Part shown: piece after piece, positions 7,137 through 15,849 of the stretch
Position numbering within the stretch: position 1 is the stretch's first letter
How the letters are laid out: each line of letters begins with the position of its first letter
Assembly (NCBI GenBank): GCA_963710645.1
Contig: CAVQBD010000009.1
Coordinates: 1,364,001 to 1,428,000, forward strand
Source: FEB-10 sp963710645
GTDB lineage: Bacteria; Acidobacteriota; Thermoanaerobaculia; Thermoanaerobaculales; Sulfomarinibacteraceae
DNA: 64,000 bases
Reading direction: 5' to 3'
Position numbers and translations under genes: made by a program
Notes under the pieces: generated by a model
The model's input: the letters and a program-made list of their open reading frames with translations, nothing else
What the model was told of the DNA's origin: nothing
The model's database searches: none

Positions 7137-8416
7137 GGTGGTCTTTGTTTCTGGTGGTGGCGGCCATCAGTTGGACCGCCCGCACGGTGGGTTTCAGTAT
7201 CCAGGCCGATCCCGCGGCCTCGGCGCTGCTCAGCGCGAGCTGTCTGATCATCGGCGGGGTGCTGGCCGGCGAGCTGGCGGCGAGCTGGCGGCTGCCCAGG
7301 ATCACCGGCTACTTGGTCCTTGGGCTGATCGCGGGACCTTACGCCCTGGGCATCGCCACCGAAGAGGATGCCCGTTTCCTCAACTTCTTCGAGGAGGTCG
7401 CACTCGGGCTGATCGCGCTCACTGCCGGCGGAGAGCTTCGGTTGAGAAGGATGAAGGCGAGGCTCAAACCCCTGCTGGCCATCACCGCCACTCACACGGT
7501 GGGCATCCTGGTTGCGGTGGCGGGGGTGATGGCCCTGGTACTGGCGGCCGGGCCGTTTCTCGGCGAGCTGGAGTGGCCTCAGGTGGCAGCCGCCGCGGCC
7601 CTTCTCGGCGTGATCGCGGTGGCGGTTTCGCCGGCCACGACGGTGGCCATCATCACCGAGCTGGAGGCCGAGGGCGAGGTCACAGAAACCGTGCTGGGCG
7701 TGACCATCCTCAAGGATCTGGTGATCCTGCTGCTGTTCACTGTCGTCGCCGCGCTTGCCGTGTCCTGGAGCATGGGGACGCCGGTGGATCTGGGAGTGCT
7801 CGGGGACGTTGCGGTCCAAATTGTCACGTCGCTGGCCATTGGTGGTTTGCTGGGTTTCCTCGCAGGCGCGTACATTGCCAAGGTGGACCGCCACCACCCG
7901 CTGCTGGTGGTGCTGCTGGCCATTGTGTCGGCCGAGCTCGGCCGGGGCACGATAGTGGAGCACCTGCTGGTCTGTATGGCCGCGGGATTCGTGATCCGAA
8001 ACCTCTGGCCACGGGCCTCGGCCGATTTTCTTGACGCCCTGGAGAAATCGTCATCGTCCATCTACGTGCTCTTCTTTGCTTTAGTGGGTGCGGGCTTGGA
8101 TCTGCGGATCTTCCTGGCGGTCTGGTTGCCCGCCTTGATCTTCGTGGTGGTTCGGCTCGGTGCGGTGTGGTGGCTGACCCGGCTGCCGGCCTCCTGGGCG
8201 GGGGCCGGACCCGAGATGGTGCGCTACGGCTGGATGGGATTTGTTGCCCAGGCTGGATTGTCGTTGGGATTGGCGGCGCGCATCCAGCGCGAGATTCCGG
8301 GTTTTGGTGCGGCGGTGGCGACGGTGGTCATCGCTGCGGTGGTGGTCAATCAACTGCTCGGGCCTGTCCTGTGGGAGCGCGCCCTGCGTGCCAGCGGTGA
8401 AGCGAAGAAGGTGTGA
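7133..8416 (+). CDS. Cation:proton antiporter (Na+/H+ exchanger family)
   Basis: 427 residues with about 12-13 membrane segments. GGVLAGELAASWRLPRITGYLVLGLIAGPYALG is typical of the first helices of CPA2 antiporters, and AVAVSPATTVAIITE matches the unwound ion-binding helix. The segment LGVTILKDLVILLLF carries the intramembrane aspartate expected for proton/cation exchange. The ATG at 7133 overlaps the upstream antiporter stop (ATGA), so the two are one operon. No TrkA/KTN regulatory domain is fused. Ion specificity (Na+ or K+) cannot be read from the sequence. Confidence 0.9.
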   Translation: MRWSLFLVVAAISWTARTVGFSIQADPAASALLSASCLIIGGVLAGELAASWRLPRITGYLVLGLIAGPYALGIATEEDARFLNFFEEVALGLIALTAGGELRLRRMKARLKPLLAITATHTVGILVAVAGVMALVLAAGPFLGELEWPQVAAAAALLGVIAVAVSPATTVAIITELEAEGEVTETVLGVTILKDLVILLLFTVVAALAVSWSMGTPVDLGVLGDVAVQIVTSLAIGGLLGFLAGAYIAKVDRHHPLLVVLLAIVSAELGRGTIVEHLLVCMAAGFVIRNLWPRASADFLDALEKSSSSIYVLFFALVGAGLDLRIFLAVWLPALIFVVVRLGAVWWLTRLPASWAGAGPEMVRYGWMGFVAQAGLSLGLAARIQREIPGFGAAVATVVIAAVVVNQLLGPVLWERALRASGEAKKV

Positions 8417-8432
8417 GCCCCCCCGGCCGCCC

Positions 8433-8477
8433 TGTGTGGAAGGTGTGGAGGGTGGGGAATGTGTGGAACAGTAGGCA
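8433..8477. repeat. 9-bp tandem repeat (GGTGTGGAA orientation)
   Basis: Four to five 9-bp steps (8433, 8442, 8451, 8460, 8469), the reverse complement of the TTCCACACC word, followed by a CCCGTCCACCC box at 8484-8494. In the 304-bp spacer 8417-8720, with structured element C and a terminator downstream. Confidence 0.65.
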
Positions 8478-8509
8478 GTAGCTCCCGTCCACCCGGAAGG
8501 AAAGGGCGC

Positions 8510-8640
8510 ATAGGGCGGGCGTGCCACTTCTGACATTATCCGGAACCTGGGTCATCGGATGATCTCGACGTTTGGTCCGGAAATGTCAGGGATGGCGAAC
8601 TCGGGGAGCGCTACGGGGAGATGGGCCCGCTGAAATCAGC
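8510..8640 (+). repeat. Structured repeat element, copy C
   Basis: GGGCGGGCGTGCC is followed by stem arm 8530-8544 (CTGACATTATCCGGA) pairing with 8576-8589 (TCCGGAAATGTCAG), then the conserved tail CTCGGGGAGCGCTACGGGGA and GATGGGC. The stem is near perfect and differs in sequence from copies A, B, D and E. Confidence 0.7.
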
Positions 8641-8662
8641 ATCGAGCATCCACAATCGGCCG

Positions 8663-8699
8663 GATGAAGAAGAAAAGGGCCGCTCGTCCGAGCGGCCCC
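8663..8699 (-). terminator. Rho-independent terminator of the secreted protein gene
   Basis: On the minus strand a 10-bp GGGCCGCTCG/CGAGCGGCCC stem (8677-8699) is followed by TTTTCTTCTTC. It lies about 22 bp after the stop codon of the gene ending at 8721. Confidence 0.85.
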
Positions 8700-8720
8700 A
8701 ATTCGTTTCATGTTGCGGAG

Positions 8721-9863
8721 TCAGTCAGATTTTCCGGCCATCAGGGTCAGCGGCGGGAAGGAGCCGTTGCAACCCACGTCAATGCCGGTGAACTCGGAAC
8801 CCACCGCGGTGACTGTGCCCTCCAGCGTGCTGCCCTCGCCGGGCACGAACTCGACGGTCCAGGTCAGTACTCCGCCACCGGTGGACGCGTAGCTGTCGGC
8901 GAACTCCACGCCATCGGCGAAATCCCCCACCGGCGCCGGGCTGAGGCCCTGGCCCCATTGGAAGATCAGCGTGCAGGCCGGATCCGCGCCATCGAGCTTG
9001 TCCCAGTTGAAGTAGGTGCCGTTGATGGCGGTGACGTCGCCACCAGAGATGACGATGTTGCCGCCCGCGGCAAAGGCCAGCGTGTCATACAGAGACATCT
9101 GGTAGGTGCCGTTGATGCCGCCGCCACCACCGGTGGCTGCGGACTCGAGGGTGGTGGGATCGGTGGAGGCGTTGTCCACCTTGGACGCGCCGATCACGGC
9201 CGCGCCCGATGTGACTTCGGCCTGGAGCGTCGCGTTGTCGAAGTTGGCCACACCCTGGAAGAGCTGGTTGACTCGGCGCAAGTAGGGCTCCCAGGGGTCG
9301 AGCTCCAGGGTCGTGGTGGCGAACTCGATCCCGTCCGGATCCAACAAGCCGAAGTCGATGGAGGCGCCGTCGACACCGGCCGTCGCGTAGACGTTGGTTC
9401 TGAAGGCGGAGTTGAGCGACAGACCGACGGCGTTGGTGGCTTGCCCCGACTGGGTTGCGGCCCAGGTCGGCACGCCCTCAAAACCCTGACCGAAGGTGGC
9501 GGTGCCGTCAGAAGCGTAGATCCTGGAGTTGACGATCACGTCGCCGTCAGCCTCAACCAGAAATGCGCCGCCGGCTTCCTCCAGGCCGAAGTCATTGAAA
9601 ATGACGTCTTCAAGGATGGCGGTCTCACCGGCCATGATGGACAGGGTAAAGTCGTCGGGGTCGGTATTGGCCTGGCCGCGGACCAACCACGAAACGGTCA
9701 CGGAGACGGTGGAGGTCCCGGGATTCATGATGTAGAGATCGGTGCCCCAGGGCGCTCCGCGACCCGCGGCCGGCACGATGATGTCTTGGCCGGGGCTCAG
9801 GGCGAGAACCGAGCCGGCCGCCAGGATGAGAAGAACGGACAGTGTCAGAAGCCTGCGCATCAT
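8721..9863 (-). CDS. Secreted beta-rich protein of unknown function
   Basis: 380 residues with a clear Sec signal (MMRRLLTLSVLLILAAGSVLA), then a Gly/Thr/Asp-rich region with no lysine-rich or catalytic motif, as in extracellular beta-sandwich proteins. A segment around residues 35-170 (DIIVPAAGRGAPWGTDLYIMNP ... IVNSRIYASDGTATFGQGFEG) resembles the secreted protein encoded at 59182-60252, which has SSARIYNDQVDAGLGTFGQ. The C-terminal part (LIFQWGQGLSPAPVGDFADG) is not shared. ATG 9863 has AAGGAGG seven bases upstream; the frame is open further but overlaps dnaX. Own terminator, divergent from dnaX. Function unknown. Confidence 0.88.
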   Translation of the reverse strand: MMRRLLTLSVLLILAAGSVLALSPGQDIIVPAAGRGAPWGTDLYIMNPGTSTVSVTVSWLVRGQANTDPDDFTLSIMAGETAILEDVIFNDFGLEEAGGAFLVEADGDVIVNSRIYASDGTATFGQGFEGVPTWAATQSGQATNAVGLSLNSAFRTNVYATAGVDGASIDFGLLDPDGIEFATTTLELDPWEPYLRRVNQLFQGVANFDNATLQAEVTSGAAVIGASKVDNASTDPTTLESAATGGGGGINGTYQMSLYDTLAFAAGGNIVISGGDVTAINGTYFNWDKLDGADPACTLIFQWGQGLSPAPVGDFADGVEFADSYASTGGGVLTWTVEFVPGEGSTLEGTVTAVGSEFTGIDVGCNGSFPPLTLMAGKSD

Positions 9864-10036
9864 TGGATTCCTCCTTGTTGGCGAGCGCCCCTTGCGGGCC
9901 CGCATCGGACACGATAGCACGTCAATGATTGAAGCGATGAATCGGGGGCCATACCGCAGTTGAGATACGCAGAGCAGCATAAGAGGTTGACCGGGAGTTT
10001 GCGACGCCGCCCACCAGGCTGCGATAAGATGCGCTG

Positions 10037-11599
10037 ATGACCTACCAGGTGCTGGCCAGATCATGGCGCCCGCAACGCTTCGAGGAGATCCTCGGTCAGG
10101 ATGCGGTTGTGCAGACCCTCCGCAACGCCCTGACCGCCGACACCCTGGGTCATGCCTACTTGTTTTCCGGCCTTCGCGGCGTCGGCAAGACCACCGCCGC
10201 CCGGCTCTTGGCCAAGGCGGTCAACTGCGACCAGGGCCCCACCCCGGAGCCGTGCGGCACTTGCGTGTCGTGCCGTGAGATCGCCGACGGTGCCAGTCTC
10301 GATGCGGTGGAGCTCGACGCCGCCACCCACACAGGGGTCGACGATGTCCGCGACCTCCAGGAGCTGCTCCGCTTCCGGCCGTCCCGGGATCGCTTCCGGG
10401 TGGTGATCGTGGACGAGGTCCACATGCTCTCCAAGGCCGCCTTCAACGCGCTGTTAAAGAGCATCGAGGAGCCTCCGCCCTATGTCCTGTGGGTCTTTGC
10501 CACCACTGAGCGGCACAAGGTGCCCGCGACCATCCTGTCGCGCTGCCAGCAGCTGGAGTTCCGTCCCGTGGCGGCCGATCTGATCACCGCCCGACTGCTC
10601 CAGATTGCCGACCACGACGGCTTCTCACTGGAGAAAACGGCTGCCCAAGCCATTGCCCGCTCAGCTGAGGGGAGCGTGCGCGACGCACTTTCGCTGCTCG
10701 ACCAGCTACGCGCCTTCGCCGCCGACCGGGTGGACGACGAGGCGGTGGCGGCGGTGCTCGGTGTGCCGCGTTTCGAGGCCATGGTGGAGTTGGTCGCCAC
10801 GCTCACAGGGGGTGACACCCAAGGTGGTCTGAAGCTCCTCCGGCACCACCTCGACAGCGGTCACGACGCAACAGTGCTCTACCAGGAGACGGGCCGGGTG
10901 CTGCGGATCGCAGTTCACCTCGCCCTCGATCCCGGTCTCGAGGCCACGTTGACACCGGAACAGCGCGAATTCCTGGCTCCGTTGGCGGCGTCCCACGGGG
11001 CGGATGTACTTGGTCGAATGCTCGGCCTTTGGGTGGAGCAGGAACCCCTGCTGCGTGACACCGGCAACCGGGAACTGGCGCTGGAAGTGGCGGCGCTTCG
11101 GCTGGCGCGTTGGCCTGCGATCCAGCGGGTCGAGGCCCTGCTCGCGGGCGACCACGAGCTGCCGCAGGCACCCCCTCCCACCGGCAGCTCCGGGGAACAG
11201 GCCCCACCGACGCCCGCCACCGGCAGCGAGCCCGCCACCGACCCCGGCGGACGACTCGCAGCATCGTTGTGGGACACCGAGCCGAGGATCGCCGGCGCCG
11301 TCGAGGGGGCTGAGGTGCGGCTCGAGGATGGCGTCGCGGTGCTGAAGTTCCCACCCGAGTCCCGTGGGCTCGGGGAATTCGTTGCCGGTGACCATGTCGC
11401 CGGACGGCTCGAGCTTGCGTGCCGCGAGGTGCTCGAGGCCGACGGCGTCCGAGTGGAGGTGGAGGGGGCCGAGGCCTCGAAGGATCCCGACACCGAACCG
11501 ATCGCCGAGCAGGCGGAGCAGGATCCGCAGCTGCAGCTCGCTCTCAAGGTGCTGGGCGGCGAGGTGGTGGCGGTTCGCCCCCACCGAGAGCCGAGCTGA
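10037..11599 (+). CDS. dnaX: DNA polymerase III subunit gamma/tau
   Basis: Clamp-loader ATPase of the replisome, 520 residues. Walker A is GLRGVGKT at 45-52. The zinc ligands are Cys64, Cys73, Cys76 and Cys79, the same positions as in E. coli. DEVHMLS is Walker B, FATTE sensor 1, and GSVRDALSLLDQ carries the sensor 2 arginine. From about residue 375 the chain becomes a Pro/Ala-rich linker and an acidic tau tail. I did not find an obvious slippery heptamer for a gamma frameshift. It precedes recR by 19 bp; the ybaB gene that usually sits between them is absent. Confidence 0.97.
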   Translation: MTYQVLARSWRPQRFEEILGQDAVVQTLRNALTADTLGHAYLFSGLRGVGKTTAARLLAKAVNCDQGPTPEPCGTCVSCREIADGASLDAVELDAATHTGVDDVRDLQELLRFRPSRDRFRVVIVDEVHMLSKAAFNALLKSIEEPPPYVLWVFATTERHKVPATILSRCQQLEFRPVAADLITARLLQIADHDGFSLEKTAAQAIARSAEGSVRDALSLLDQLRAFAADRVDDEAVAAVLGVPRFEAMVELVATLTGGDTQGGLKLLRHHLDSGHDATVLYQETGRVLRIAVHLALDPGLEATLTPEQREFLAPLAASHGADVLGRMLGLWVEQEPLLRDTGNRELALEVAALRLARWPAIQRVEALLAGDHELPQAPPPTGSSGEQAPPTPATGSEPATDPGGRLAASLWDTEPRIAGAVEGAEVRLEDGVAVLKFPPESRGLGEFVAGDHVAGRLELACREVLEADGVRVEVEGAEASKDPDTEPIAEQAEQDPQLQLALKVLGGEVVAVRPHREPS

Positions 11600-11618
11600 T
11601 GATCTCGAGAGGGTGTTG

Positions 11619-12218
11619 ATGGAGCTCCGACCACCGTCCGTCCGCAGGCTTTTGGATCACTTCGAGCGCCTGCCAGGAGTCGGACCGCGGACCGCCCGTG
11701 TCCTCGTCGAGCACTTGCTGACCGTCGATCCTGGCGATGTGGCGGATTTCTCCCAGGCCCTCGGTGCCCTTCGCGACCGGGTTCGACTCTGCCCAGAGTG
11801 CTCGCTGCTCACCGAAGACGAGCTCTGTTTGGTGTGTGCGGATCCGAGCCGCGATCGCAGGATGGTCCTGGTGGTGGAGGAACCCACCACCGCCTGGGTG
11901 GTGGAGGCGACCCGAGAGTATCGGGGGCTGTACCATGCGCTGTTGGGCCATTTGTCGCCGCTGCACGGAGTCGGGCCCGACGACCTCACCATCGACAGGT
12001 TGGTCGAGCGGTGTGCCGGGGGTGAGATCCGTGAGGTCATTTTGGCCACGAACCCCACGGTGGAGGGAGAAACCACAGCGCTGTATATCGTGCGCCGCCT
12101 CGAACCCCTGGGCATCGAGGTCAGTCGCCCGGCCTCTGGGATCCCGGTGGGCGGGGAATTGTCGGCGGTGGATCAGCTCACCCTCGCCCAGGCGCTGCAG
12201 TTGCGTCGCAAGGTATGA
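11619..12218 (+). CDS. recR: Recombination mediator protein RecR
   Basis: Works with RecO/RecF to load RecA at gaps. 199 residues, the standard length. N-terminal helix-hairpin-helix LPGVGPRTARVL, zinc finger Cys58-Cys61-Cys70-Cys73 (CPEC...CLVC), Toprim segment MVLVVEEPTTAWVVEATREY, and the Walker-like ATNPTVEGETTALYI are all present. ATG 11619 follows an AGAGGG site; the frame is open upstream into dnaX in another phase. It lies 19 bp after dnaX and is probably co-transcribed. Confidence 0.97.
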   Translation: MELRPPSVRRLLDHFERLPGVGPRTARVLVEHLLTVDPGDVADFSQALGALRDRVRLCPECSLLTEDELCLVCADPSRDRRMVLVVEEPTTAWVVEATREYRGLYHALLGHLSPLHGVGPDDLTIDRLVERCAGGEIREVILATNPTVEGETTALYIVRRLEPLGIEVSRPASGIPVGGELSAVDQLTLAQALQLRRKV

Positions 12219-12271
12219 TGGTGCGGTCCGGCGGGACTTTCCCGGCCGGAGACATGAGCCGGAGTCGTCCC

Positions 12272-12299
12272 TTGTTCGACGGCGGCAACGGTGTAGAAT
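12272..12299 (+). promoter_or_regulatory. Sigma-70-like promoter for mglBA
   Basis: TTGTTC and TAGAAT hexamers separated by 16 bp, ending 25 bp before the GTG start of mglB and downstream of the recR stop. Plausible housekeeping promoter; activity inferred. Confidence 0.45.
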
Positions 12300-12324
12300 G
12301 GGCCATTACGGGGGACCACAGCGC

Positions 12325-12813
12325 GTGAGCTCGAGCCTTGTCATGTACCAAGAGGAGTTCGACCGCATCTCGCAACTCCTGAATCGACTCAGAATCGATG
12401 CCAACGCCAAGATCGTTTTTCTCGTCGACAAAAACGGCCAGCAGATTGCCGGGGCGGGAGAGATCGATTTGGTGGATACGACGTCGCTGGCCTCGCTCAC
12501 TGCGGGCAATGTGGCGGCCACCGACGGTTTGGCACGGCTGATCGGTGAGCGAGAGTTTACGATCCTCTTCCACGAGGGTCGTAAGGACAACATCCACATC
12601 TCCATCGTCGGCCAGCGTCTCATCCTGGTGGTGATCTTTGATGAGCGTTCCTCCCTCGGTCTGGTCAGGCTGCGCGTACGCAAGGCTTCGATCGGTGTCG
12701 AGAGGATCCTCAACGACATGGAGGAGAAGGCTTCTAGGGTGGGCGTTAACGAGGCCGCCTCGCCGTTTGCGGAAATCACGGACGAGGACATCGACGCCCT
12801 ATTTTCTGAATGA
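12325..12813 (+). CDS. mglB: MglB, Roadblock/LC7 GTPase-activating partner of MglA
   Basis: 162 residues with one Roadblock/LC7 fold. KIVFLVDKNGQQIAGAGE, LASLTAGNVAATDGLARLIGE and LILVVIFDERSSLGLVRLRV match MglB. I choose GTG 12325 (SSSLVMYQEEFDRISQLL), because Thermus MglB starts similarly (PSLVLYGAPYERA) and GGGGGA lies upstream; ATG 12343 is the alternative. It overlaps mglA by ATGA. In Myxococcus and Thermus, MglB stimulates GTP hydrolysis by MglA to set the cell's polarity axis for gliding or twitching. Confidence 0.93.
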   Translation: MSSSLVMYQEEFDRISQLLNRLRIDANAKIVFLVDKNGQQIAGAGEIDLVDTTSLASLTAGNVAATDGLARLIGEREFTILFHEGRKDNIHISIVGQRLILVVIFDERSSLGLVRLRVRKASIGVERILNDMEEKASRVGVNEAASPFAEITDEDIDALFSE

Positions 12814-13394
12814 GTTTCATCAACTACGCCGCTCGCGAAATCAACGTCAAGATCGTTTTCTATGGACCCGGTCTTGGCGGCAAGACGACCAATCTCCAAT
12901 ACATCTTCGAGCGATCCAATCCCCAGCAGAAGGGCAAGTTGATCTCCCTGGCCACCGAGACCGATCGGACGCTGTTCTTCGATTTCCTCCCCTTGGACCT
13001 GGGGTCGGTACGGGGCTTCAAGACCCGATTCCATCTGTACACGGTTCCCGGTCAGGTTTTTTATGACGCAAGCCGCAAGCTGATCCTCAAGGGCGTGGAC
13101 GGCGTCATCTTCGTGGCCGATTCACAGGAGGCGCGGATGGACGCCAATGTGGAGTCCATGCGAAACCTCGAGGAGAACCTCAAGGAGAATGGCTTCGACT
13201 TGAAGACCATCCCCTACGTCCTTCAGTTCAACAAACGCGACCTGCCCACCGCGGTGGCCGTGGACACCATGTACCGGGCGCTGAACTACAAGGGCGAACC
13301 CACCTACGAGGCGGTGGCGACCCAGGGGATGGGCGTCTTCGAAACCCTCAAGGCATCGGCCAAGCAGGTTCTGTACGAGCTGCGCCGCAAATAA
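12810..13394 (+). CDS. mglA: MglA, Ras-like polarity GTPase
   Basis: 194-residue small GTPase. The P-loop is GPGLGGKTT (19-27). The switch segment YTVPGQVFYDASRKLILKG has the family's VPGQ in place of DxxG. VIFVADSQEARMDAN and the specificity motif QFNKRDLP follow. It is nearly colinear with Myxococcus xanthus MglA. GTP-bound MglA marks the leading pole and recruits motility machinery in known systems; what it controls here is not shown by the neighbours. Co-translated with mglB. Confidence 0.97.
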   Translation: MSFINYAAREINVKIVFYGPGLGGKTTNLQYIFERSNPQQKGKLISLATETDRTLFFDFLPLDLGSVRGFKTRFHLYTVPGQVFYDASRKLILKGVDGVIFVADSQEARMDANVESMRNLEENLKENGFDLKTIPYVLQFNKRDLPTAVAVDTMYRALNYKGEPTYEAVATQGMGVFETLKASAKQVLYELRRK

Positions 13395-13399
13395 CCCCC

Positions 13400-13480
13400 C
13401 GCCTTTCGGGTAGGGTTCCGCGTTCTGGGTTTTCTTCCATCCGCCCCGGGCTTCAATCCGGAATTCGCAACTCGGAACAG
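13400..13480. repeat. Heptad repeat module (GGGTTCC / AATTCGC words)
   Basis: Consecutive 7-bp steps from GGGTTCC through GGGTTTT to AACTCGG around a CCGCCCCGGG box. Occupies the 95-bp spacer between the convergent mglA and tkt genes. Confidence 0.55.
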
Positions 13481-13489
13481 CGCAGTGTG

Positions 13490-15496
13490 TCAGCCCTTGA
13501 GGAAGCGGAGGGCGCGTTCGGCGATGGCCTTGGCGGTGAAACCGTAGCGTTCGGCCACCACCGCCCCCGGAGCCGACGCGCCGTAGCCGTCGATACCGAT
13601 CACGATGCCGTTGCCGCCAAGCCACTCGCACCATCCCATGGCGACGCCTGTTTCCACCGCAACCCGCGGAACCCCGGGCGGCAGGACCCGTTCGCGGTAG
13701 CTTGGGGGTTGGGCGCGGAACAACTCGAATGAGGGCATGGAGACCACCCGAACCGCCACTCCACCGTCTTCCAACAGCTTGCCGGCGGCGCACGCCAGGG
13801 AGACCTCGGAGCCGGTGGCCACGAGCACGAGATCCGGGGCCTTGTCGCCTCCTTCGACCACGTACGCACCGTGGGCTACGCCGTCCATGGCCCGTCCGAC
13901 GGAACCCTCGAGGATCGGCAGCTTCTGCCTGGTGAGCAGCAGAGCCGTCGGGCCCTCGCGACGCTCCACCGCCACCCGCCACGCCGCCGACGTCTCATTG
14001 AGGTCGGCGGGCCGCAGAACCGCCAGCCCCGGGATCACCCTCAGCGACGCAATGTGCTCCACCGGCTGGTGGGTGGGGCCGTCCTCGCCGACCCAGATGG
14101 AGTCGTGGGTGAAAACGTAGATCACCGGTTGCTCCATCAGCGCGGCGAGTCGGATCGCCGGCCGCATGTAGTCTGCGAAAACCAGGAAGGTGCCTCCGAA
14201 TGGACGCAGACCGCCGTGCAATGCCATGCCGTTGAGGATCGCCGCCATGCCGTGCTCGCGGATACCGAAGTGGAGGTTCCGCTGGGCGAAATCGGTGGCG
14301 GTCACGGCGTCGCTGGAGGTGATCATGGTCTTGTTGGATGGCGCCAGGTCCGCGGACCCGCCCACCAGTTCGGGCAGGGTCTCGGCGAGAGCGTTGAGCA
14401 CTTTGCCGGAGGCTGCGCGAGTGGCGATGGGGTCATCGCCGGCCTTCGCCTGCGGGAGCTTCGCGTCCCAGCCGTCGGGCAGCCGGCCCTCCAGTCGACG
14501 CGCAAACTCCCGGGCCAGGTCCGGATACTGTTGTTGCCAGAACACCAGGCGTCGGGCCCAGTCGGCCTCCTCGGCCATGCCGCGGTCGATCTGGAGACTG
14601 CGTTCCGAGACCTCCTCGGGGACGAGGAACTTCTCGTCTTCCGGCCAACCGTAGCTCTTCTTGGCGCCGCGAATCTCCTCCTCGCCGAGCGGGGCGCCGT
14701 GGGCGGCGGCGGTGTCCTGTTTGTCGGGCGCTCCCCACGCGATGTGCGACCGGGCCGCGATCAGAGTGGGGCGATCCGACATCGAACGGGCCTCTTCCAG
14801 CACCCCCGCGAGGGCATCGAGGTCATTGACGTCCTCCAGCCGGAGAACCCGCCAACCGTAGGCGGAAAAGCGTTGGGCCACGTCCTCTGAAAAACTGAGG
14901 TCGGTCTCACCTTCGATGGTGATTCCGTTGTCGTCCCAGATCCAGACCAGTTTGCCCAGCCCGAGGTGGGCGGCGAGCGAGGCGGCCTCCGAAGAGACGC
15001 CCTCCATGAGGTCGCCGTCGGAGCACAAAACCCAGGTCCGGTGGTCTACGACCATGTGGTCTGGACGATTGAATCGGGCGGCGAGATGGGCCTCGGCCAA
15101 CGCCATGCCCACCGAGGCACTGCAGCCCTGGCCCAGCGGGCCGGTTGTGATCTCGACGCCCGGTGTGTGGCCCCGTTCGGGATGGCCGGGAGTCCGCGAG
15201 CCCCACTGGCGGAATTCCTGGAGCTCCTCGAGACCCAGATCGTAACCGGTGAGATGGAGAATGCTGTACAGCAGCATCGAGGCGTGGCCACAGGACAGGA
15301 CGAACCGGTCGCGGTCAGGCCAATGCGGATTGGCAGGATTGTGTTTGAGGAATTTCGTAAACAGCACGTGGGCCACGGGCGCCAGCGCCATGGGAGTTCC
15401 GGGGTGACCGGAGTTGGCCTTCTGTACTGCGTCCATGCTCAGGGTGCGGATGGTGTTGATACACAGCTCGTCGGTGGCGTCGAAGGTGTGTTCCAT
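13490..15496 (-). CDS. tkt: Transketolase
   Basis: Thiamine-diphosphate enzyme of the non-oxidative pentose phosphate pathway, 668 residues. NSGHPGTPMALAPVAHVLF near the N-terminus, the GDGxxxEG-type ThDP motif as SDGDLMEGVSSEAASLAA, and FGIREHGMAAILNGMALHGG with the catalytic glutamate are present, followed by DSIWVGEDGPTHQPVEH. The ATG at 15496 has GGGAGG seven bases upstream; the open frame before it is translated repeat DNA. It is divergent from transaldolase across a repeat-filled 353-bp spacer, so both pentose-phosphate genes may share control. Confidence 0.97.
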   Translation of the reverse strand: MEHTFDATDELCINTIRTLSMDAVQKANSGHPGTPMALAPVAHVLFTKFLKHNPANPHWPDRDRFVLSCGHASMLLYSILHLTGYDLGLEELQEFRQWGSRTPGHPERGHTPGVEITTGPLGQGCSASVGMALAEAHLAARFNRPDHMVVDHRTWVLCSDGDLMEGVSSEAASLAAHLGLGKLVWIWDDNGITIEGETDLSFSEDVAQRFSAYGWRVLRLEDVNDLDALAGVLEEARSMSDRPTLIAARSHIAWGAPDKQDTAAAHGAPLGEEEIRGAKKSYGWPEDEKFLVPEEVSERSLQIDRGMAEEADWARRLVFWQQQYPDLAREFARRLEGRLPDGWDAKLPQAKAGDDPIATRAASGKVLNALAETLPELVGGSADLAPSNKTMITSSDAVTATDFAQRNLHFGIREHGMAAILNGMALHGGLRPFGGTFLVFADYMRPAIRLAALMEQPVIYVFTHDSIWVGEDGPTHQPVEHIASLRVIPGLAVLRPADLNETSAAWRVAVERREGPTALLLTRQKLPILEGSVGRAMDGVAHGAYVVEGGDKAPDLVLVATGSEVSLACAAGKLLEDGGVAVRVVSMPSFELFRAQPPSYRERVLPPGVPRVAVETGVAMGWCEWLGGNGIVIGIDGYGASAPGAVVAERYGFTAKAIAERALRFLKG

Positions 15497-15544
15497 GGGT
15501 CCTCCCGAACGGGTGCTCGACTTCGTGCGGGAAGGGTAACACTG

Positions 15545-15690
15545 CACGCCGGATGGTTGAATCAGCGAGCAGTGAGCAGTGAGCAGCCCCCGCCCACCCA
15601 ATTCGAAATTCAAAATGCGGAATTCGAAAGCCCGCACCCGCCCTATGCAGAATTTGAAATGAAAAATGAGAAATTTCGCCCGCCCACCTG
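15545..15690. repeat. Compound heptad repeat module
   Basis: Three different 7-bp words in a row: GCAGTGA (15565-15585), AATTCGA/AATTCAA (15597-15630), and AAATGAA/AAATTTC (15650-15675). They are separated by CCCCGCCCACCC, CCGCACCCGCCC and CGCCCGCCCACC boxes. Best single view of the box-plus-array architecture; no gene in this spacer. Confidence 0.7.
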
Positions 15691-15729
15691 GAGAGGATCA
15701 GAAGGGCCAGGTCAGGGTGCTGTCTCTGC

Positions 15730-15838
15730 GGCCGGGCTCTGCGCACTCTGCGCCTCTGCGATTGTTTCCGGGTGGGAGGGGGATCTTGCATCCTGCATCT
15801 TGAATCCGGGCGGGCGGGGGTTGGGGTACCATACGCCG
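15730..15838. repeat. CTCTGCG and CTTGCAT repeat words with G-rich boxes
   Basis: CTCTGCG repeated three times at 8-9 bp spacing (15734-15760), a GGGTGGGAGGGGG box, then CTTGCAT/CCTGCAT/CTTGAAT 7-bp steps (15784-15804) and GGGCGGGCGGGGG. Ends just upstream of the transaldolase ribosome site. Confidence 0.6.
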
Positions 15839-15849
15839 CGGGAGGCGAG

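Noticed and set aside
13871..14890. 339-codon plus-strand open frame inside tkt
   Set aside because: Antisense to conserved transketolase motifs; no domain or ribosome site.
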